Of a stretch of 26,084 nt of DNA, positions 7,118-15,575 are shown piece by piece. Under the pieces are notes generated by a model that searched no databases, had not been told where the DNA came from, and was given only the letters and a program-made list of their open reading frames with translations. Made by a program: the position numbers and the translations under genes. Within the stretch, counting starts at the first letter, position 1, and each line of letters starts with the position of its first letter. Where the stretch lies: contig CAMNHT010000005.1 in the NCBI GenBank assembly GCA_946539625.1, positions 1-26,084 of the forward strand, written 5' to 3'. Source of the DNA: an uncultured Clostridia bacterium. GTDB taxonomy: Bacteria > Bacillota_A > Clostridia > Christensenellales > CAG-138.

Positions 7118-7292
7118 ACGAAATCCGTCCTTGCGGACGGGTGAAATCCGCTTCGCAGGTGAAATCGCCTGCGATGGTGAAATCCCACTGCGTGGGGTGG
7201 AGGACGGATTTCATTTCACCGTGAGCGCAGCGAACGATTTCACCCTAGGGTAATGCCCGAAGGTTTCACCGCTGTGTACACCATGATTTCAC
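7118..7292. repeat. Array of short palindromes spaced by GTGAAATC / GATTTCAC
   Basis: GTGAAATC occurs at 7141, 7159 and 7177, an exact 18-base period, each followed by ten variable bases. Several of these spacers fold back on themselves: ATCGC-ct-GCGAT (7164-7175) and CCCAC-tgc-GTGGG (7184-7196). CCGTCC-ttgc-GGACGG (7125-7140) precedes them. In the right half the motif appears in the opposite orientation, as GATTTCA/GATTTCAC or a variant at 7207, 7236, 7263 and 7285. AAATCCGTCC (7121-7130) pairs with GGACGGATTT (7202-7211), so the whole can fold as a branched structure. ACCCTAGGGT (7242-7251) is a further palindrome. No coding frame is supported. Similar arrays occur, from memory, between genes of gut Clostridia; their role is unknown. 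Confidence 0.75.
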
Positions 7293-7320
7293 TTCTTCCG
7301 GGCCGCAACACCCCGTTGCT

Positions 7321-7348
7321 TTTCAAGGCGGCGTGTCTGTGTTATGAT
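7321..7348 (+). promoter_or_regulatory. Candidate promoter of the XRE regulator gene
   Basis: TATGAT (7343-7348) is preceded by TGT, an extended -10. TTTCAA (7321-7326), 16 bp upstream, is a weak -35. The predicted start near 7355 coincides with the Shine-Dalgarno sequence AGGAGGTG, so the leader would be only about 13 nt. Confidence 0.5.
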
Positions 7349-7367
7349 ACCTTCAGGAGGTGATCCG

Positions 7368-8132
7368 ATGACGACCAAAGATATTATTTTTGAGCTTCGG
7401 ACAAAGGCGGGGCTTTCGCAGGACGAGCTTGCCGAAAAGGTGTTTGTGACGCGACAGGCGGTCTCAAGATGGGAAACCGGTGAAACGGTACCGAATACCG
7501 AAACGCTGAAGCTGCTGTCCGAGCTGTTCGGCGTGTCGATCAATGCGCTGCTCGGCGTGCCGCAAAAGCGCATCTGTCAATGCTGCGGCATGCCTTTGGA
7601 GGACGATATCATCAGTCAGAACGCGGACGGAACGCCGAACGCGGATTACTGCAAATGGTGCTACGCCGACGGGACCTATACGTACAGCGATATGGACGAT
7701 CTCATCGACGTATGCGTCAGGCACATGGTCGGCGAGAACTTCACCGAAGAGCAGGCGCGCGCCTATATGAAGCAGGTGCTGCCTACGCTGGACTACTGGA
7801 AGCGGTATGAGGAGCTAAGTGACGACGGGCAGTTTGAAGCGTTCAAAAAGCAGTTGATCGCAGAAATCAACGATCTTCATATCGAGGGCATGCCGACGCT
7901 TACCAAGCTGAATGCGCTGATCGGCAGTTATGTAAACCTTGAATATCGTCTGCCGAGCGGCATGAAGGCGAAGTTTCTGGACGACGAAACGACCTATCTC
8001 GGCAATCAGCTCGAATCCGACTTCGGCGGCGGCAGGTGCTTCGGCGTGCTTGCGAACATGGATTTCATCCTGATCTGCACCTATGCGGAAGGCGGCGCTG
8101 ATCCGGAACTCGTGCTCTACAAAAAAAGATAA
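7368..8132 (+). CDS. XRE-family regulator with zinc-ribbon and uncharacterised C-terminal domain
   Basis: This 254-residue protein opens with an XRE helix-turn-helix at residues 3-62: LRTKAGLSQDELAEKVFVTRQAVSRWETG, then VPNTETLKLLSELFGVSINALLG. A zinc ribbon follows, with C70, C72, C73 (CQCCGMPL) and C95, C98 (YCKWC). A helical segment covers about 108-172. A final domain at 176-254 has the strand-rich look of a small sensor (LEYRLPSG, ILICTYAEGG). The ATG at 7368 is chosen because AGGAGGTG (7355-7362) precedes it; an ATG at 7344 lies within the -10. Proteins with this HTH plus putative zinc-ribbon order are common in Clostridia, but the ligand and targets are not known. It is likely a single-gene unit, with a terminator at 8148. 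Confidence 0.85.
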   Translation: MTTKDIIFELRTKAGLSQDELAEKVFVTRQAVSRWETGETVPNTETLKLLSELFGVSINALLGVPQKRICQCCGMPLEDDIISQNADGTPNADYCKWCYADGTYTYSDMDDLIDVCVRHMVGENFTEEQARAYMKQVLPTLDYWKRYEELSDDGQFEAFKKQLIAEINDLHIEGMPTLTKLNALIGSYVNLEYRLPSGMKAKFLDDETTYLGNQLESDFGGGRCFGVLANMDFILICTYAEGGADPELVLYKKR

Positions 8133-8147
8133 TGATCGATAAGAAAG

Positions 8148-8173
8148 AATCCCGGCAATCACTGCCGGGATTT
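8148..8173. terminator. Bidirectional terminator between convergent genes
   Basis: AATCCCGGCA (8148-8157) and TGCCGGGATT (8163-8172) form a perfect 10-bp stem with a 5-nt loop. T-rich sequence follows on both strands (TTTGCTGTTT on plus, CTTTCTT on minus). It separates the XRE gene from the CotH lipoprotein gene, which ends at 8179. Confidence 0.8.
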
Positions 8174-8178
8174 GCTGT

Positions 8179-11100
8179 TTACGGGTTCTGGTACTTTGCG
8201 ATCAAGGCGTTCATGTCGCTGTCCGAAACCTTGAAATACTTTTTAAGCTTGGCAATCATGACATCCCGTCGTCCTTTAATATAAGCGCGGTCTTCCTCCA
8301 GATACTTACGCCAAGTATCCATCGAGGAAGGTTCCTTCCATTTTTTGATCTGACGCGGCATTTCGGGTTCGTATTCCTTGACCATCTGCTCATGCAGAGC
8401 AAGCAGTCGGTCGATGTCGTACTGTGTATACAGGATCTCCACATAGCGTTCCACGAACCGATCGCAGAAGCTCTTGTTGGATTTCAACGCGGCAAAGACA
8501 TAGAATTTCGACTCGAAGCCGTTCGGTGACGTAACGACATTAAACGAGAAATACTTGTCAAGAACGTCGGTACGGTTCGGCTGACGCATCGTAAAATCGA
8601 GATCAAACAGCAGCGGACGCCACTTGATCGACCCGCGCACACGCCAGTATTTCTGATTGATCATATCGGTATCACAGAAATAGGTCCGTGCGATCAGATA
8701 GTCGATGAAATAATCCACGTCAATCTGTTCAAGGTATTCGGCATACTTCTCGTCACTCGACAGATTCAGCTTGTATGCGGACTCGCGTAGCTTTTTCCAG
8801 TCGTCGCTGGTTCCCTGCGTCGCAACGTCGCCGTTGTAGCGAACAAGGTCCACAAGCTCCGTATCGGCGCCGTAATGCGTCTTGAGATAGTCGGCGTTCA
8901 GGTCCTCGCCGAGCTCGTACAATCCATAATATTTGCCGTTTACGTACAGCGCTGTTGCGCGGGAGTTCGCCGCCTCAATGTTCATACCGATGCTCGCGCG
9001 TGAAATAAACGAGTCATGAAAGCGCGATCTGCCGATGTCCTGCCCGCCGTTGCGAAGGACAAGTGCGCCGAACGACGTGACCGCATAATCCGGAAACAGA
9101 GGGTATTCGAGCGTTCCCATTCCGTACTGTCCGCGCAGATGGATCGAAAACGATTTCTGCGAGTATTTGAGCGTCCCCTGTCCCTTGCATCGTACGTCAG
9201 CAGGAAAGCTCGTGCCGATCAGACCGTCAGCTTCATAATAATTGAACTGCGCCTTGCGCTCGGTACCCTTGATCTGTTTATGCAGCGTGACCTTATAGAC
9301 CGTATTGAAGTCGTCCGGGTCGATTGCCATACAGACAACAGGCACCTGATGCGGCTCCTCAAAGAGATAATGGTATGTGACGGTTTCGCTCTTCAAAAGT
9401 CCGTCCGAATACGCGACCGCGCGGATCACAGTATTCTTGGAAATGTCGATCGGTCCGCTGTAAAGCTTGCTCCCATGTGACGGTTCGCTGCCGTCCGTCG
9501 TATAGCGGATCTCTGCGTTCGGATCCGGGCAGGACAGCGTCAGCGTAAATGCATTCGTCTGATACAGACCGGTTTCGGAGAACACGGGCTGACTCGTATA
9601 GCCCGTATAGTGGGTTTCACTGTTTGTCTGTCCCTTTGTCTTCTTGGTGAAAAAAACGCGTCGGGTATGGTTGTCGCCCTCGATCCGTCCGCTGGATACG
9701 CCGTTTCGCTGTGCGCCGGTCTGAAACGCGTCGCGGATGACACCCGACGGATCGGACAGATAAAGCGTTTCACCACTCGGATCTACGCCGAAGTTGCCGT
9801 CTCCGTCCTTGCGGTTTACCGTCGAACTCGTCGTTTCGATGATCGCGTAGCTGTTTGCTGAAATCGAAAGCGCAGAGATACGGAATTTCTGCGGATTATT
9901 CAGCGAATCGCTTAAGTACCATCCGTCAAGCGATACCTCCGTATCCGCGCCGTTATAAAGCTCGACCCAATCCTTTTCACTGCTTCCCCGATCGTGAATG
10001 GCGCATACCTCGGAGATGTATACGCCGTCAGGTTGAAAAAAACCGATTGCCTCCGCGGTCTTTTCCGCATGTCCGTTCGCCTCGCCCGGCGTCGGATAAC
10101 GATAATAAACCTGTTCGTTGTTTGTGTCGAGTCCGACCGAAGTGTTGTCCGGAAGCTCCGGGATCGTGACCCAATCGAGCTCACCCGTTTGGGAATTGTA
10201 AAAATAGAGCGTTTCTCCCGTTCCGAGCGAGAAGCTTGCGTGTAGCTCGGTCGTAATATACGTCTTGCCGGAGAGGAAGACGACAAGATATCCGCCTCCT
10301 GCGACTGTTGCGGTTTCGGGCAGTGCCCACTTCATCAGGTTTCTCGGGTTATCGGAGAGATACCAACCGGAAAGCGTGATCGGTTGATCCGTCGTATTAT
10401 GAAGCTCGACCCAGTCCGAACGTTCCCCCTCTACGTCCGTGATGCTGTATGCGTTATTCGCAAGTGCTTCGCTGATGCGCAGTCCCGTCGGACGTGTGGC
10501 GTTTGCAGTCGGATCCACCGGTTCGTCATCATTATTGTTGTTCTGTTCGGGCAGCGTCGTCTCGTCCGGGCGATACGGCGGATCGTTCGTGATGTCCGCC
10601 GTGTTCGCCGCACTCGGTGTCGGCGTCTCACAATAGCCGAACGTACCGTCTGCACGGCGTGCGTAGGTTACGTCCTTATACGGGATCTCAGGCATGACGA
10701 CCGTATCAAGTTCAAACCCGTTCGGATCGAAGAGATACAGCGTTTCGCCGTAACGGCTGACACCGAGGTCGACACAAACGTGCTGATCCTTCGATTCACA
10801 GTCCTTTTCGCAGCAGTACACGACCAGAAATCCATTTGCGGGGAGCACGCCGTAAAGATTTGCGTCATCGTAATCGCTCGGTTTGTCGCAGAGCGTGAAG
10901 CCCTCCAGATCAATGTCCCTGTTTGTCGTATTGTGCAGTTCGATCCAGTCGTTTTTCAGGCACCCGCCGCAAAGCAGCACCGTGTTGCGCGCGGAGATCT
11001 CGGAAATCTCAACGCCGGTCATCGGTGTCGGATCCTCCGGTTCCTTCGGCTCCGGTTGCGTGTCCGTGATCTTTGTCGTGTTCGCTGCGCCGGGCGTCGG

Positions 11101-11616
11101 CGTATCGCAGTAGCCATACGTACCGTCCGAACGCCTCGCATAGGAAATATCTCTGTTCAGTTCGGGAACTGCAAGCTCATAAACGGTCTGAAGATTCGAA
11201 TTGATCAGAACGAGATCCTCTCCCGCCGCCTTCAGTGAAAAACCAAGACAAATGGGGCTTTGCCCATCCCAGGTAAACTTATCGGTCTTGTCCTGCTTTG
11301 TCGCGAGAAGCAGAAGAAATCCGTCCGCAGGCAGGATCATTTCGGGCAGCGTGAACGCCTTTTCGGGATTTTTGATGTTGTCCGTGATGCTCCAAAGCGA
11401 CAGGTCGATCGGATGATCCGATTCGTTATGCAGCTCGATCCAGTCCGGCGAGCCATAGTAGTCGTGCTCGTAACTCTCGCCGTTACTGGAAACGACTTCG
11501 CTGATCACGATACCTTTCGATGCATCTTCCGACTCTGTATAACAGCCCGCAAGCGGAACCGCCATGCAGATGATCAAAAGCCACGCAAGTATTCTGTTCC
11601 ATGTATGAGATCGCAT
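8179..11616 (-). CDS. CotH-kinase-family lipoprotein with four lamin-tail domains
   Basis: This 1145-residue surface lipoprotein has a signal peptide ending in the lipobox LAGC (C25). Four lamin-tail-like (LTD) domains follow at about 35-160, 201-318, 378-488 and 531-640. Each carries the pattern ISE-(x)n-DWxELxN-(x)n-L-GFxLxD, and proline-rich linkers separate the first three. A short chitobiase-type C-terminal domain lies at about 690-750 (IRYTTDGSEPS). A CotH kinase-like domain spans about 757-1060, with VRCKGQGT, KSFSIHL, YYGLYELGEDLN and LLFDLDFTMR. CotH proteins are atypical kinases that phosphorylate spore-coat or surface proteins; activity here is inferred. ATG 11616 is preferred over the longer frame because GGAGG precedes it and the signal peptide begins there. 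It lies 14 bases after the dockerin peptidase gene, so the two form an operon. Confidence 0.9.
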   Translation of the reverse strand: MRSHTWNRILAWLLIICMAVPLAGCYTESEDASKGIVISEVVSSNGESYEHDYYGSPDWIELHNESDHPIDLSLWSITDNIKNPEKAFTLPEMILPADGFLLLLATKQDKTDKFTWDGQSPICLGFSLKAAGEDLVLINSNLQTVYELAVPELNRDISYARRSDGTYGYCDTPTPGAANTTKITDTQPEPKEPEDPTPMTGVEISEISARNTVLLCGGCLKNDWIELHNTTNRDIDLEGFTLCDKPSDYDDANLYGVLPANGFLVVYCCEKDCESKDQHVCVDLGVSRYGETLYLFDPNGFELDTVVMPEIPYKDVTYARRADGTFGYCETPTPSAANTADITNDPPYRPDETTLPEQNNNNDDEPVDPTANATRPTGLRISEALANNAYSITDVEGERSDWVELHNTTDQPITLSGWYLSDNPRNLMKWALPETATVAGGGYLVVFLSGKTYITTELHASFSLGTGETLYFYNSQTGELDWVTIPELPDNTSVGLDTNNEQVYYRYPTPGEANGHAEKTAEAIGFFQPDGVYISEVCAIHDRGSSEKDWVELYNGADTEVSLDGWYLSDSLNNPQKFRISALSISANSYAIIETTSSTVNRKDGDGNFGVDPSGETLYLSDPSGVIRDAFQTGAQRNGVSSGRIEGDNHTRRVFFTKKTKGQTNSETHYTGYTSQPVFSETGLYQTNAFTLTLSCPDPNAEIRYTTDGSEPSHGSKLYSGPIDISKNTVIRAVAYSDGLLKSETVTYHYLFEEPHQVPVVCMAIDPDDFNTVYKVTLHKQIKGTERKAQFNYYEADGLIGTSFPADVRCKGQGTLKYSQKSFSIHLRGQYGMGTLEYPLFPDYAVTSFGALVLRNGGQDIGRSRFHDSFISRASIGMNIEAANSRATALYVNGKYYGLYELGEDLNADYLKTHYGADTELVDLVRYNGDVATQGTSDDWKKLRESAYKLNLSSDEKYAEYLEQIDVDYFIDYLIARTYFCDTDMINQKYWRVRGSIKWRPLLFDLDFTMRQPNRTDVLDKYFSFNVVTSPNGFESKFYVFAALKSNKSFCDRFVERYVEILYTQYDIDRLLALHEQMVKEYEPEMPRQIKKWKEPSSMDTWRKYLEEDRAYIKGRRDVMIAKLKKYFKVSDSDMNALIAKYQNP

Positions 11617-11630
11617 ATCCGATCCTCCGA

Positions 11631-13667
11631 TCAATATTCCAATTGTACTACAAGACGCAGGATCTTCGCGGCGTCCGCCGCCGTGACTTCCCCGTCTCCG
11701 TCCGTGTCCCCCGCGGCACACATCGGTTCGTCCATGTAGGAAAGCCCCACGACCGTTCTCAAAACCAGCGCAGCGTCGGCCGCCGTCAGTTTTCCGTCAA
11801 GGTTCGCGTCGCCGCGCATGATGGTCACACGCAAAAGCTGCGGTTTTGCAAAGGATGCATTTTCAAAGTATGCCGGTGCAAAATACCCGAAGCCTTGCTG
11901 TACGCCGCCGTACAGGATCGCGCGTCCGTAGAATCCGTCTGCCTGCAGCCGATCCGTTCCGTCAGCAAAATGCAGCCAGGAAAACACGCTTGCCTCGTTC
12001 GAAATACCCATTGTCTGTCCCGTGCCGGCGGTCCGCAGCAAAGCATACGTCCCGTCCGCGTTTCGGCATTCGAACCGATATCCGTTTCCGGTGCGTACCG
12101 CGCGGAAGATCGCGCCGTTCGCATTTGCAGCGTCGATCGTGCCGTCCCCGTTCGGCGTGATCTTAACGGCTTCAAGATACCGATTTTCCGTCGGCTTTGC
12201 GGTGATCGCAAGCCATTCGCCCTGATATTGCGCAGCGATCACATAAAAACCTTCCTCCGGCTCCGGCACCGTATACATTTCCGAAACAGCGCCGTCCGCG
12301 ATCCCGACAAAGATCAGCCCGCTGTCCGCATCTAAAGGAACGGTAAAGCTCCCGTCGCATTCCACAAGCAGCGCGCCGCCGCCCTCAATCCTTCGTCCTG
12401 TTCCCAAATAGACCGGCATGACCGGTTCAGAGAGTCCGATCGCATATATGCCTTCCGGCTTCTGCAAAAGGATCGCAAGGCGGAATGCAAGCGCAAGTTT
12501 GGAAAGCAGGGCTTCAGCCGTCGAACCGAGCGCGTCGGATACCGCGTCCCCATAGGATACGATCCCATCTGTTATTGTGCGCTGTTCTTCACTGAGCTGT
12601 TCGCGAATTGCCTGCCCTTCGCTCAGCGCAGAAGCGTCCGCCGCCTCGCGCCAATACGTGAGAATATCGCGGAAAACGCCGTCGCCGCACTGCGCGCGCA
12701 GGTATTCCGTAAACAGGAACGATTGTCCGTACGCGCCGACGTCCGTTGCCGTCGCGTCAAAATTCCGATAGCTCATACCGAGGCGGATCTTTTCGGATTC
12801 TGCGTATGCCTGAACATAGCCCTGCTCCGCGACCGAACCCGGATAGCAAAGCTCCTCAGCCGCCATCGAAAAGCCTTCGTTCAGCCAAGGGTCGATTGTG
12901 ATCTCGCTGCCGAGTCGATCGGCGTTTGCGGGCGACGCGAGCACTGCGCTTCGTAATATGAGATGTTGAAACTCGTGCGCAAGCGTCCCGCGCACAACAG
13001 TTGTTTTGTCTGCCATGCGAGAATTGACGTTGATGATCGGCAGGCAGTTGTAGCTTTCCGCATCGTCCGGATCAATCACGGCGATTTCATCGTGTGTATA
13101 AAGGTCATACGTGTCAAAAAATCCGCAAACAGAAGAGCTGTTCATGGCATATGTCAATATCTCCAGCCTGCCGTCGCCGGAAAGATCGCGAAATTCACCG
13201 AAATACGCGGATTCCGTCGGATAAATGACCGTCTCAAACTGATCCAGCATCGCGGCGGTCTGTTCCGCCGAAAAGGAAAGACTGTCGTTTTCCATTGTCC
13301 AGATGCGGCAGTGCGCACCCTCCGCGGCAAGACGGAACGTGCGCTTGTTGTAACGATATGTTACAAGATCGGTGCAGACCCAGAAATCCTGTGTGACCGG
13401 TGATTTGGAACCGTGTGAAAGGTCCTTGCCTGTTTTGTGCGGTCCGGGCATGAAAAGCAGTTCGCCGTTCTGTTCCGCATTCTCCGACGACATTTTCAGC
13501 GTACCGGAATACAGCGTGTTCCCTTCCGCATCATACGTCAGCGGATTATAGATGAGAACACGGTCCGCTTCGATCCTATGCATTTGTGCCGTCTCGCCGA
13601 AAGCCGCGTGCGGAAACGCCGCAAGCAGCAGGATAACAGCGATCAGAATCGAAAAAGCACGTTTCAT
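11631..13667 (-). CDS. Secreted metallopeptidase-like protein with C-terminal dockerin
   Basis: This 678-residue exported protein has a signal peptide at 1-24 (cleavage near AAFGE). A zincin motif HEFQH lies at 231-235, with a candidate third ligand at E264 in WLNEGFSMAAEE, the arrangement of gluzincins such as the M30-like family. A calcium-loop-like DLSGDGRLE is at 161-169. Residues about 400-610 are strand-rich and unassigned. The C terminus (617-678) is a type I dockerin with two calcium-loop repeats, GDANLDGKLTAADAALVLR and GDTDGDGEVTAADAAKILR. Dockerins bind cohesins on scaffolds or cell surfaces; no cohesin gene is visible here. The start is set by AGGAG and the promoter at 13687-13715. 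Role in surface protein processing is inferred, not shown. Confidence 0.88.
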   Translation of the reverse strand: MKRAFSILIAVILLLAAFPHAAFGETAQMHRIEADRVLIYNPLTYDAEGNTLYSGTLKMSSENAEQNGELLFMPGPHKTGKDLSHGSKSPVTQDFWVCTDLVTYRYNKRTFRLAAEGAHCRIWTMENDSLSFSAEQTAAMLDQFETVIYPTESAYFGEFRDLSGDGRLEILTYAMNSSSVCGFFDTYDLYTHDEIAVIDPDDAESYNCLPIINVNSRMADKTTVVRGTLAHEFQHLILRSAVLASPANADRLGSEITIDPWLNEGFSMAAEELCYPGSVAEQGYVQAYAESEKIRLGMSYRNFDATATDVGAYGQSFLFTEYLRAQCGDGVFRDILTYWREAADASALSEGQAIREQLSEEQRTITDGIVSYGDAVSDALGSTAEALLSKLALAFRLAILLQKPEGIYAIGLSEPVMPVYLGTGRRIEGGGALLVECDGSFTVPLDADSGLIFVGIADGAVSEMYTVPEPEEGFYVIAAQYQGEWLAITAKPTENRYLEAVKITPNGDGTIDAANANGAIFRAVRTGNGYRFECRNADGTYALLRTAGTGQTMGISNEASVFSWLHFADGTDRLQADGFYGRAILYGGVQQGFGYFAPAYFENASFAKPQLLRVTIMRGDANLDGKLTAADAALVLRTVVGLSYMDEPMCAAGDTDGDGEVTAADAAKILRLVVQLEY

Positions 13668-13686
13668 AACATACTCCTACTGATAC

Positions 13687-13715
13687 AGTATACCACGGAT
13701 CGCACTGTTTGAAAA
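13687..13715 (-). promoter_or_regulatory. Promoter of the dockerin peptidase/CotH operon
   Basis: On the minus strand, TTTTCA (13715-13710), a 17-bp spacer and TATACT (13692-13687), with TGG before the -10, form a sigma-A type promoter. The predicted start is about 12 bases upstream of the ATG. Its design is almost the same as that of the recX promoter. Confidence 0.55.
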
Positions 13716-13793
13716 GCCGCTCTGACGCGTTTCATGCAAAATATTTGTAAGACGAATGTAAATAATCCGTGCAAATCACACGCGATTTGTCAT

Positions 13794-15569
13794 TCATCCG
13801 TCGAGAACATTCTTCAGCCGATAGAGCTTGCTTTCCTCGATCATTGCCGTGATATGCGTGCCGTCCGCTTCGTGCGATTCGGAAAGGACGGTACCGATCT
13901 CGTGCAGTACGCGTATCGCTTCATAGCGGTCGTACGGGATCACAAGTTCCACGCGCCGCTGCGTGCGGTTCAGTTCCTTTTCGATGCGTTCGAGCAGCGT
14001 CGGGATCCCCATCCCCGTCCTTGCGCTGATCGCAACGGCTATTTCACGCTTTGAAGGGATCGCCTCGGGCAGGTCGCACTTGTTGTAGACCTCGATACAC
14101 GGCGTATTGCCTGCGCCCAAAGATTCCAGCACCTGCTCGGTGACCCGCATCTGGACGTCGTAATACGGACAGCCCGCGTCCACGACATGCAGGATGAGAT
14201 CGGCGTCCTTCACCTCCTCAAGTGTGGAGCGGAACGCCTCAACGAGATCGTGCGGCAGTTTGTTGATGAAGCCGACCGTATCGGATATGAGACACGGCGT
14301 TCCGTTCGGCAGCGTAATGCTTCTGACGACGGGATCAAGCGTTGCAAAGAGCTTGTCCTCCGCAAGCACGTCGCTGTTCGACAGCACGTTTAATAGCGTG
14401 CTCTTGCCCGCGTTCGTATAGCCCACGAGCGCAACGATCGGAACGTCGCTTCTTTTGCGGACGGAACGGCGTACGCCGCGTTGTTTTTCGACTTCTTTAA
14501 GCTCCTGTTCAAGCTCATAGATGCGCCGGCGAATACGTCGGCGGTCGATCTCAAGCTTTTTTTCGCCGGGGCCGCGCATGCCGACGCCGGAAGCGCCCTG
14601 TCTGGACATTGCAACGCCGACGCCCAAAAGGCGCGGCAGCCGGTACTTTAGCTGAGAAAGCTCCACCTGCAGCTTGCCCTCGCGCGTGGTCGCACGCGTC
14701 GCGAAGATATCGAGGATCAGCATCGTCCGGTCGATGACCGGCGTTCCTAAAATGCTTTCGAGGTTTCGGATCTGGATCGCCGTCAGCTCATCGTCAAAAA
14801 TGAACACATCCGCTTCGGTCGCGCTGCCGATCAGTCGCAGCTCGTCCGCCTTGCCGGAGCCGATGTAGGTCCCGTTGTCGATCGGACGTTTGCGCTGCCG
14901 TTCAACATGCACGACGTTGACGCCCGCGGTGTCTGCAAGCGCTTTCAGCTCTTCGAGCGTGTCGTAACCGTCGTCGTTGTCGATGCCGACCAGCACCGCG
15001 CGCTCGGGATCGGATTGCGTAACCGCGTACGCGGGCGACTTCAATCGATTATCCGCCTCGATCAGCGCATTTAGCAGCGCGTCCTGCGGTAAGCGGTCCG
15101 CACGCATCGGTCCGTAAATCAGCGGTTTGCGCTCTTCCCCCTCCATTTCGCCGACAAACGCGACATAAACCGACGTGGGTTTGCCGTCTCGCACGCCGAC
15201 TGCCGTCATCGCATCAAGCCGCATGGAGTTCAGCGTGCCGAGATCGACGTCCGAAAGATACCCGCTGCCGTTCGGATGCGTGTGAATGCACCGCACACCT
15301 GCAAGACGGTCCGCGTTTCGCACAAGACGCATGTCCGGCATGGAAACAGTCGTTGCGTCGCCGATCGAAACATCCGCGACCTTGCCGCTGCGCGACAGAT
15401 AGACCGAAATCTCGCGTCCGATACGTTCGGTATAATCCGCTAACTTTTCCAGCAGTGATGCCGATGCAAATACGCCGCTCGGCTGTGTTTCGTCGTACAG
15501 CGTTTGCATTTCGTTCAATATGATGTCGCGGATGCCCGCAACGTTGCCGTGAATCTTTTTCTCTTCCAT
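13794..15569 (-). CDS. hflX: GTPase HflX with N-terminal JAMM-like domain
   Basis: HflX is a ribosome-associated GTPase that splits stalled 70S ribosomes and rescues them under stress. Of 591 residues, about 190-591 are HflX proper: the RNA-contact domain (VERQRKRPIDNGTYIGSGK, then the glycine-rich GVGMRGPGEKKLE), a helical segment, and a GTPase domain with G1 GYTNAGKST (383-391), G3 DTVGF (430-434), G4 NKCD (496-499) and G5 SAR (515-517). The first 190 residues are an extra domain typical of clostridial HflX. It contains E53, H96-T-H98-P and S106xxD109, a complete JAMM/RadC-like metal-site pattern. No Shine-Dalgarno sequence precedes the ATG; instead an extended -10 ends 8 bases upstream. 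It follows the NAD(P)HX repair gene by 6 bases. Confidence 0.95.
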   Translation of the reverse strand: MEEKKIHGNVAGIRDIILNEMQTLYDETQPSGVFASASLLEKLADYTERIGREISVYLSRSGKVADVSIGDATTVSMPDMRLVRNADRLAGVRCIHTHPNGSGYLSDVDLGTLNSMRLDAMTAVGVRDGKPTSVYVAFVGEMEGEERKPLIYGPMRADRLPQDALLNALIEADNRLKSPAYAVTQSDPERAVLVGIDNDDGYDTLEELKALADTAGVNVVHVERQRKRPIDNGTYIGSGKADELRLIGSATEADVFIFDDELTAIQIRNLESILGTPVIDRTMLILDIFATRATTREGKLQVELSQLKYRLPRLLGVGVAMSRQGASGVGMRGPGEKKLEIDRRRIRRRIYELEQELKEVEKQRGVRRSVRKRSDVPIVALVGYTNAGKSTLLNVLSNSDVLAEDKLFATLDPVVRSITLPNGTPCLISDTVGFINKLPHDLVEAFRSTLEEVKDADLILHVVDAGCPYYDVQMRVTEQVLESLGAGNTPCIEVYNKCDLPEAIPSKREIAVAISARTGMGIPTLLERIEKELNRTQRRVELVIPYDRYEAIRVLHEIGTVLSESHEADGTHITAMIEESKLYRLKNVLDG

Positions 15570-15575
15570 ATTTTA

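Noticed and set aside
6643..7224. Open frames of 60-181 codons in the ssrA-to-XRE region
   Set aside because: They run through tmRNA, duplicated terminator stems and palindromes. Their repeated peptide pattern just mirrors the DNA duplication.
10384..11238. 284-codon plus-strand frame within the CotH lipoprotein gene
   Set aside because: It is antisense to well-defined lamin-tail domains and is extremely rich in Arg, Ile and Val, typical of a shadow frame.
13771..13790. CAAATC/GATTTG inverted repeat after hflX as a terminator
   Set aside because: The stem is only six pairs and no T run follows on the minus strand. How the hflX transcript ends is not visible.
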